Below are positions 56,830 through 64,000 of a stretch of DNA of 64,000 nt, in pieces. The stretch lies in assembly GCF_018294505.1 (NCBI RefSeq), contig NC_057807.1, forward strand, positions 172,709,498 to 172,773,497. Direction: 5' to 3'. Origin of the DNA: Triticum aestivum (taxonomy: Eukaryota; Streptophyta; Magnoliopsida; Poales; Poaceae). A model generated the notes under the pieces. That model did not search any database and was not told where the DNA came from. It worked only from the letters and a program-made list of their open reading frames with translations. A program made the position numbers and the translations under genes. How positions within the stretch are numbered: position 1 is the stretch's first letter; the number at the start of each line of letters is the position of its first letter.

Positions 56830-58170
56830 ATGGTGGAGGAACTCATTGAACGGTGCGACGTCATCACCTCGGCTAGCATGTCAGGTTCATTCAAGCCCAT
56901 TCTCGACTCAACTAATAACATCATTACAAGGAACCCAAGAGTCAAGGAGCAGTTTGATCTCCCCTATCTTCTTCGCCGTGACCCTGATGACTGGCGCCAT
57001 CACGACGGAGGCCTTGCCTTGTGCAAGTTGATGCCGCTTGATAATGATAAGTATGATGTTAAGATGCCATCGCTTGAGGGCAAGGCTTGGGCAGGCGCAA
57101 ATGGAGATTGGGTTGTTTACATTGGGTCCAACTGCGAGTGGGAACTTGTGAATGTGTACACTTGTGACCAGGTTCCACTTCCAAAAATCTCAGCAGACTG
57201 CCTAGAGGTTGAGCACATCGGTATTGTACGCACGTTCAAATACAATCATGGTGACTGTCTTCTACGGAAGATAGCAATTTCTCGAGTTCCCAACTACTCT
57301 TGGAATTACAACAACTATGAAGTTGTTGCTATCTTCAATAAGCCTGTTGCTGTCCTTGGTGGCTTGACTGGATGGATATTGCTCAAAAATCAGTTTCTGT
57401 ACACGGATGAGTACTGTGATGCAATTCAGTACGAGGGCCTTGTGTTTGCTACCACCACACGTGGCACTGTTTTTGCATGGCATCCTTGTTGTTTCGGTAC
57501 ATTTATCTTCCACCGTAATTATAATTGTTTCATCCACATGCATGCGGGTTAGCAAGTTTCCCTTTACTAATTAACCTTCTTCTTGTGTTTCCAAGGTCCT
57601 GTGAACATTCCACCACCTATACTTGAAGATTTTTATAACCAAGGGGGAGATGACGATGGTGATGATCATGAGCATGAGGACGAGCAGCGCCCATATACTC
57701 TTTGGCGCCTGGCAAGTAATTCCGATGGATCACGTCGTCTCTTGTGTATACAGCCCACTGATGATGTTACTGCTAAGGAAGTAGGTGTAGTTTCCCATGG
57801 TCGCACTCTCTGGACCGATTCCAACACCCTTTTCATGGTATTCGGGATGGATACTAGTGTGCTAGCGCCAACTCCTTCTCCCTGGTACAGAATTGATAGT
57901 CTTGGAGAAAACTCGCTCTTCCTTGGACAAAACTATCCAATGATGGTGAAAGGCAATCCAACTGATGTTGACACAATGTTACTACCATTTATGAGAAGCA
58001 ACTGTGTTTATACCTCGGACATTTGGGTGGTTCCCTACCCTGGTACTGATATAGTTGGCTGCTTCACCCTGGATGATCAGTCCTGCATTGGTCTCCAGAT
58101 CGACAATGGATGGCCCATCCCAGAGAATCACTTGTGGTTCAAAGCAAGCGTTTCCAACGCCGAGGAATGA
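56830..58170 (+). CDS. DUF295 / KIB1-4 beta-propeller protein (F-box remnant), two exons
   Basis: Exon 1 is 56830-57496 and exon 2 is 57596-58170, joined across a 99-bp GT-AG intron (CG|GTACAT ... CCAAG|GTCC) that keeps the frame, giving 413 residues. Residues 1-35 (MVEELIERCDV, then SFKPIL) look like the second half of an F-box. Residues ~90-400 form the DUF295 beta-propeller region, with the family signature SLGENSLFLGQNYPM at 324-338 and SNCVYTSD at about 357-364. An acidic, His-rich loop (GGDDDGDDHEHEDE) sits at 239-252. Such proteins, with an intact F-box, act as SCF substrate receptors in grasses and form a large, fast-changing family; the role of this one is unknown. The start was chosen as the first ATG after TGA 56794. 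In-frame codons NLKDD upstream suggest a lost longer start. A poly-A signal follows. It lies between transposons. Confidence 0.85.
57497..57595 (+). other. Intron of the DUF295 gene
   Basis: GT at 57497 and AG at 57594-57595, with a CTAAT branch-like sequence (57567-57571) and a T-rich tract before the acceptor. Removing it joins ...HPCCF-G-PVNIPPP in frame; retaining it gives a stop at 57550-57552. Confidence 0.85.
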
Positions 58171-58273
58171 TTGAGTTGAGGTTCATTTCATTGCTTGTTA
58201 TTTGTTGTGTGGTGAAAACTTTAGTATTTAATGTATCCTCATTGTCGTTGTGGGTTGATGACCTGTTGTTTGT

Positions 58274-58279
58274 AATAAA
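58274..58279 (+). terminator. Polyadenylation signal of the DUF295 gene
   Basis: AATAAA about 104 bases after the stop codon, in T/G-rich DNA. Canonical near-upstream element position. Confidence 0.65.
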
Positions 58280-58434
58280 ATGATATGTCTGTGATAAACT
58301 TACTAAATTTATGAATGGCTTTTGAGTCGCTTCTGTGAGTGAGTGGTGCGACGAGGCAAAAAAATATTTTCCGAATACATAATTGTACGTGCATTGCAAC
58401 AGGTTATCAGAGGAGGCCAATCAACAATAGCAGT

Positions 58435-59972
58435 TGATACGTCTCCGTCGTATCTATAATTTTTGATTGTTCCATGCCAATATTATTCACTTTCATATAC
58501 TTTTTTGGCAACTTTTTATATTATTTTTGGGACTAACTTATTGATCCAGTGCCCAGTGCCAGTTCCTGTCTGTTGCATGTTTTTTGTTTCGCAGAAACCC
58601 AATATCAAACGGAGTCCAAACGGGATAAAAACGGACGGAGATTTTTTTTGGAATATTTATGATTTTTGGGAAGTAAAATCAACGCGAAACAGTGTCCGAG
58701 GTGGTCACGAGGTAGGGGGGCGCGCCCTACCCCCCCCAAGCGCGCCCCTGGCCCTCATGGTCCACCCGTAAGGCGGTTGATGCTCTTCTTCTGGCGCAAG
58801 AATGATAATTTTATGAGAAAGATCTGGGCGAAAGATTCAACCCAATCGGAGTTACGGATCTCCAGAGATAAAGGAAACGGTGAAGGGGTAGAATTAGAGA
58901 ACGCAGAAACAGAGAGATAGATCCAATCTCGGAGGGGCTCTGGCCCCTCCCAAGCCATGGGAGCCAAGGACAAGAGGGGAAACCCTTCTCCCATCTAGGG
59001 AGAAGGTCAAGGAAGAAGAAGAATAAGGGGGGCTCTCTCCCACTTGCTTCCGGGGGCGCCAGAACGCCGCCGGGGGCCATCATCATCACCGCGATCTTCA
59101 CCAACACCGCCGTCATCTTCACCAACATCTCCATCACCTTCCCCCTTCTATCTACAGTGGTCCACTCTCCCGCATCCCGCTGTACCCTCTACTTGAACAT
59201 GGTGCTTTATGCTACATATTATTATCCAATGATGTGTTGCCATCCTATGATGTCTGAGTAGATTTTTGTTGTCCTATCGGTGATTGGTGAATTGCTATGA
59301 TTGGTTTGAGTTGCATGTTTTATTACTGGTGCTGTCCTATTGTGCCCTCCGTGTCGCACAAGCGTGAGGGATTCCCGTTGTAGGGTTTGCAATATGTTTA
59401 TGATTTGCTTATGGTGGGTTGCGTGAGTGACTAAAACACAAACCCGAGTAAGTAGGTTGTTTGCGTATGGGATAAAAGGGGACTTGATACCTTAATGTTG
59501 CGGTTGGGTTTTACCTTAATAAATCTTTAGTAGTTGTGGATTCTTGCTAGAGTTCCAATCATAAGTGCATATGATCCATGTAGATAAAGTATGTTAGCTT
59601 ATGCCTCTCCCTCAAATAGAATTGCAATAGTGACTACCGGTCTAGTAACATAGTCAATTGCTTAGGGACAATTCCACAACTCCTACCACCACTTTTCCAC
59701 ACTCGTTATATTTACTTTATTTCTTCTTTATCTAAACAGCCCCTAGTTATATTTATGTGTTCTTTACTTTCTTGCAAACCTATCCTTTCACACCTACAAA
59801 GTACTTCTAGTTTCATACTTGTTCTAGGTAAAGCGAACGTCAAGCGTACGTAGAGTTGTATCGGTGGTCGATAGGACTTGAGGGAATATTTATTCTACCT
59901 TTAGCTCCTCATTGCGTTCGACACTCTTACTTATCGAAAACTGTTGCGATCCCCTATACTTGTGGGTTATCA
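58435..59972 (+). repeat. Athila-type 5' LTR of element D
   Basis: Starts TGATACGTCTCCGTCG and ends GGGTTATCA (1538 bp). Only the first ~200 bases and scattered blocks match the LTR at 8163, so it is a related but different family. GCAGT (58430-58434) may be its target site. A tRNA-Asp PBS follows 11 bases later. The 3' LTR lies beyond the window. Confidence 0.8.
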
Positions 59973-59983
59973 AGACCTTTTTC

Positions 59984-60001
59984 TGGCGCCGTTGCCAGGG
60001 A
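59984..60001 (+). other. Primer binding site, tRNA-Asp type
   Basis: TGGCGCCGTTGCCAGGGA (with one preceding C) follows the LTR after ATCA|AGACCTTTTT. One mismatch to the common Athila PBS. Confidence 0.85.
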
Positions 60002-60096
60002 GCAATAGCGTGGGGTGAATATTCTCGTGTGTGCTTGTTTGCTTTATCACTAAGTAATTTTTATTTGTTGTTCTTATTTGTTCTCTATCTTTTGTT

Positions 60097-61447
60097 ATGG
60101 GTAGGAAACGCAAAATACCAAAAAAAATAGTTGTACCTGCTGAACCACTCAAAATCTATCACACTGCTGAAGCTTATTACTTGGATCATCTTTGATCCCT
60201 ATGTGCTCGTGCTGAAACCCCAGCTAGCTTAGTTGAGGGAAAATCTTTAGATGAGCATGCTTGTTATGTGCGACACCGTATATCTGAAAAAGGGAAACTA
60301 TTATGGGGTCAAATTCAACGTTTACAATGCTATGCTTGGAATTTATGTTGGGAATATGATTTTACTTGTTGTTCTCAAAACCCTAAAAAACAACTTCCCT
60401 AGCAAAGTGAGTTTATTGATAATGGAATCTTATCCTCTTATGCTAAGGGTGTTTATAGTTACTATGATGTTCAACAAATTGAAGAATTTGTTGCTTTTAA
60501 GGGTGCTTTTGAAATTGCTATGTTGATTGAAAAGTATGATGCTACTCTTTACAAATCTGAATTTTTTTTCCATACTTGAGTATTGTTATGAGAATTATGC
60601 TTCTAATGCCTATGTTAAACAATTTATTAAGAAAGTCTCCGCTGCCCAAGAAGAGTCTAATATTTTGCAGGAAGCTATGGAAGAAGAAATTGATGAAATT
60701 GTGAGCTCATTGGATGAAAAAGATGATGAGGAGAGCGAAGAACAAAAGGAGGAGGAGCGGATTAGCTACTCGTGCCCACCTTCTAATGAGAGTAACCCTC
60801 CAACTCATACATTATTTAATTCCCCTTCGTGCTTACCGAAGGATGGTTGCTATGATGATTGCCATGATGATTGCTATGATGATTGTTATGATACCGTTGA
60901 TTCTCTTGAAATATCCCTTTTTGATGATGCTTGTTATGCTTATGGCCAAGATGCCAACATGAATTATGCTTATGGAGATGAACTTGCTATAGTTCCTTAT
61001 GTTAAACATGAAATTGTTGCTATTGCACCCACGAATGATAGTCCTATTATCTTTTTGAATTCTCCCGACTACACTATATCGGAGAAGTTTGCCCTTATTA
61101 AGGATTATATTGATGGGTTGCCTTTTACCGTTACACATGATGATTTTGATGAATATAATATGCATGTGCTTGCTGCTCCTACTTGCAATTATTATGAGAG
61201 AGGAACTACATCTCCGCCTCTTTATGTTTCCAACACGATAGAATTGCAAGAAACTGCTTATACTATGCATTGGCCTTTACTATGTGTGCATGAATTGTTC
61301 TTTTATGACATGTCGATGCATAGGAAGAGAGTTAGACTTCATCATTACATTATATATATTACTTTGTGCTCACTACTAAATTACAAATCATTGTTAATTA
61401 AAATTGGCTTTGATATACCTTGGGATCCGGGTGGATTCACTACTTGA
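60097..61447 (+). pseudogene. Element D ORF: basic N-terminus, acidic C-terminus, not gag or pol
   Basis: The frame opens at ATG 60097 (MGRKRKIPKKIV, a nuclear-localisation-like start), meets TGA at 60193-60195 and TAG at 60400-60402, then shifts frame at an eight-T run (60562-60569). After the shift it runs to TGA at 61445-61447. Together it would span about 450 codons. The middle is aromatic and Cys-rich; from residue ~190 it is strongly acidic (EEEIDEIVSSLDEKDDEESE), with a CHDD-CYDD-CYD repeat near 60870. No gag, protease, RT or integrase motif is seen. The non-coding 3' region follows at once, so this ORF replaces gag-pol in a non-autonomous Athila-type element. Confidence 0.7.
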
Positions 61448-64000
61448 GCAATATATGCCTAGCTTAATGGCTTTAAAGAAAGCGCTGGCAGGGAGACAAC
61501 CCGGAAGTTTTAGAGAGTCATTTATTTCTGTTGAGTGCTTTCATATAGTTTAAAAACAACAAAAATAAAGAGGGGAACCTAAAAACTTTTCAAAAAGGAA
61601 AGTGAAAGTAAGAAAGACAAGCATTGTTGAAGTGGGAGAGCTCCTTGAACTTTGTTCATGCTCACGGAAACTTTGTGAATCATGATTACAGAAACTTTTC
61701 AACAAAAATAATTATCCCCCTGTACAATTCCATTGTATTATAAAAATAATGTGCTAAGGTTTGCCTTTAGGATGTTTACAATACTTGTTGGTTTGTACGG
61801 TGTAGGACAGAAACTTTGGTTGTAGTGCGCGATTTTACATTTTTTAACTGGAACGTCAATTGGTTCTGATTCCTTTTGCACTGTCTTGATGTACAACTTG
61901 TTCATTTTTCCTAATTTTTGTAGAATTTTTGGGGTACCAGAAGTATTGTGATTGTTCAGATTGCTATAGACTGTTTTGTTTTTGACAGATTCTGTTTTTG
62001 ATGCATAGTTTGCTTGTTTTGATGAATCTATCAATTTATATCAGTGGATTAAGCCATGAAAAAGTTATATCACAGTAGACACAATGCAAAAACAAAATAT
62101 GAATTGGTTTGCTACAATACTTAGAGTGGTGATTTGCTTTATTATACCAACGGATCTTACCGAGTTTTCTGTTAAAGTGTTGTGTGGATGTAGTGTCTAA
62201 TCGAGGATGTCTCGATATGAGGAAAAGGAAGAGAGGAAAGAGATCAAGCTTGGGGATGCCCGAGGCACCCCAAGTAAATATTAAAGGAGACTCAAGCGTC
62301 TAAGCTTGGGGATGCTGGGGGGGCATCCCCTCTTTCTTCAACAAGTATCGGTATGTTTCGGATTCGTTTCGTTCATGCATTATGTGCAAGTCTTGGAGCG
62401 TCTTTTGAAATTAGGTTTTTATTTTTCTTTTATGCACCATGCTGGTATGAGATAGTCCTTGGTTTATTTATAGAATGCTCATTGCACTTCACTTAAATCT
62501 TTTGAGTGTGGCTTTATAGAATGCTTCATGTGCTTCACTTATATCATTTGAAGTTGGATTGCCTGTTTCTCTTTACATAGAAAACCGCCATTTGTAGAAT
62601 GCTCTTTTGCTTCACTTATATTTGTTAGAGCGTGGGCATATCTTTTGTAGAAAGAACTAAACTCTCTTGCTTCACTTATATCAATTTAGAGAGAGTACAG
62701 GAATTGGTCATTCACATGGTTAGTCATAAAATCCTACATAAACTTGTAGATCGCTGAATATGATATGGTTGATTCCTTGCAATAGTTTTGCGATATACAG
62801 ATAGATATTAGAGTCATGCTAGTGGGTGGTTGTGGATTGTAGAGACACTTGTGTTGAGGTTTGTGATTCCCGTAGCATGCACGTATGGTGAACCGCTTTG
62901 TGATGAAGTTGGAGCACAATTTTATTTATTGATTGTCTTCCTTATGAGTGGCGGTCGGGGATGAGCGATGGTCTTTTCCTACCAATCTATCCCCCTAGGA
63001 GCATGCGCGTAGTACTTTGTTTTCAATGGCTTGTAGATTTTTGCAATAAGTATATGAGTTCTTTATGACTAATGTTGAGTCCATGGATTATACGCACTCT
63101 CACCCTTCCACCATTGCTAGCCTCTCTTGTGCCGCGCAATTTTCGCCGGTACCATACACCCTGCTTATATCTTCCTCAAAACAGCCACCATACCTACCTA
63201 TCATGGCATTTCCATAGCCATTCCGAGATATATTGCCATGCAACTTCCATCATCATCATATACATGACTTGAGCATTCATTGTCATATTGCTTTGCATGA
63301 TCGTAAGATAGCTAGAATGATGTTTTCATGGCTTGTCCGTTTTTTGATGTCATTGCTACGCTAGATCATTGCACATCCCGGTACACCGCCGGAGGCATTC
63401 ATATAGAGTCGTATCTTTGTTCTAGATATTGAGTTGTAAGTAAATAAAAGTGTGATGATCATCATTATTAGAGCATTGCCCCAGTGAGGAAAGGATGAAG
63501 GAGACTATGATTCCCCCAAGTCGGGATGAGACTCCGGACTTTATGAAAAATAAAAGAGGCCAAAGATGCCCAAATAAAAAAAAGAGGCCAAAGAAGCCCA
63601 CCAAAAAAAATTAAAAAGAAAAAAATAAAATAAAAAATGAGAGAAAAAGAGAGAGGGGGCAATGTTACTATCCTTTTACCACACTTGTGCTTCAGAATAG
63701 CACCATGTTCTTCATAGAGAGAGCCTCCTATGCTTTCATTTGCATATACTAGTGGGAATTTTCATTATAGAACTTGGCTTGTATATTCTGATGATGGGCT
63801 TCCTCCAATTCCCGAGGTCTTCATGAGCAAGCAAGTTGGATGCACACCCACTTAGTTTAAGTGAGCTTTCATACACTTATAGCTCTAGTGCATCCGTTGC
63901 ATGGCAATCCCTACTCACTCACATTGATATCTATTGATGGGCATCTCCATAGCCCGTCGATACGCCTAGTCGATGTGAGACTTTCTCCTTTTTGTCTTCT
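61448..64000 (+). mobile_element. Athila-type element D, 3' internal region (runs off window)
   Basis: Homologous to 5533-8162 and 12055-13217 in order and content: ACAGATTCTGTTTT block, two AAGCTTGGGGATGC motifs (62247, 62302), TGCTTCACTTATAT repeats (62475-62690), the GCATGCACGTATGGTGAACCG block, A/G-rich DNA (63540-63660) and the CATTGATATCTATTGATGGG block. By comparison with copy 1 the PPT and 3' LTR should lie about 0.5 kb beyond the window. No genes. Confidence 0.8.
62308..62330 (+). other. Hairpin at a PPT-like motif, element D
   Basis: GGGGATGC (62308-62315), 7-base G-rich loop, GCATCCCC (62323-62330), preceded by AAGCTT. The equivalent of the hairpin at 6035-6058. Confidence 0.6.

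Noticed and set aside
46995..58434. Helitron or gene-capturing rolling-circle element around the host gene
   Set aside because: No TC start with a hairpin-CTRR end could be found, and the left boundary is a clear CACTA terminus.

Overview
This window looks like intergenic chromosomal DNA from a large, repeat-rich grass genome of the Triticeae (wheat, Aegilops or barley group; the species cannot be fixed from sequence alone). Nearly all of it is nested and broken LTR retrotransposons of types abundant in that tribe, plus part of a CACTA DNA transposon. I see one convincing host-type gene: a two-exon DUF295 / KIB1-4 beta-propeller gene at 56830-58170 (+). Family names such as BARE/Angela, Sabrina/WHAM and Sukkula/Erika are recognitions from memory of their LTR and protein features, not database matches.

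Layout. 1-5532 is the 3' end of a forward non-coding element with a 4.1-kb LTR (LARD-like, copy A). 5533-13217 is Athila-type Gypsy DNA in the unusual order 3' internal region, LTR, PBS, gag-protease, 3' internal region again. 13218-20422 is a reverse LARD-like element (copy B) with a perfect initiator-Met-type PBS. 20424-27599 is a reverse BARE-type Copia element whose interior is mostly lost and replaced by a truncated LARD LTR (copy C). 27600-32157 is a reverse Tat-like Gypsy gag-protease region with its 5' LTR, interrupted by an Athila solo LTR (28991-30560). 32158-34775 is the 3' end of a second Tat-like Gypsy in forward orientation. 34776-41415 is a reverse Copia: decayed RT, integrase, protease and gag, then a leader, then an LTR shared with the RNase H end of a second Copia copy. 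41416-46749 is a long-LTR element with a frameshifted ORF. 46750-46994 is an Athila LTR fragment cut by a CACTA element that begins at 46995 and carries several minisatellite and direct-repeat arrays to about 50.5 kb. 50.5-56.3 kb is lower-copy DNA with a foldback minisatellite, a coiled-coil ORF, degenerate repeats and a possible minus-strand first exon. 56.3-58.4 kb is the host gene. 58435-64000 is another Athila-type element whose ORF is unrelated to gag or pol, running off the window.

How the parts relate. No operon or pathway is present. The coherent story is nesting: the Copia at 34.8-41.4 kb was entered by the forward Tat element, that by the reverse Tat element, and that by a BARE element and by an Athila element later reduced to a solo LTR. 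Two families (Athila at 8.2-9.7 kb and Copia at 39.1-40.9 kb) show one LTR flanked by a PPT on one side and a PBS on the other, the mark of tandem elements made by LTR-LTR recombination. All retroelement ORFs are broken.

The most interesting points are the host gene with a stop codon just upstream of its F-box remnant and a possible divergent partner, the non-gag ORF in the Athila-type element at the right end, the repeated hairpin-PPT motifs in the Athila 3' regions, and the foldback minisatellite at 51.1-51.35 kb. I do not see a clear new multi-gene system.
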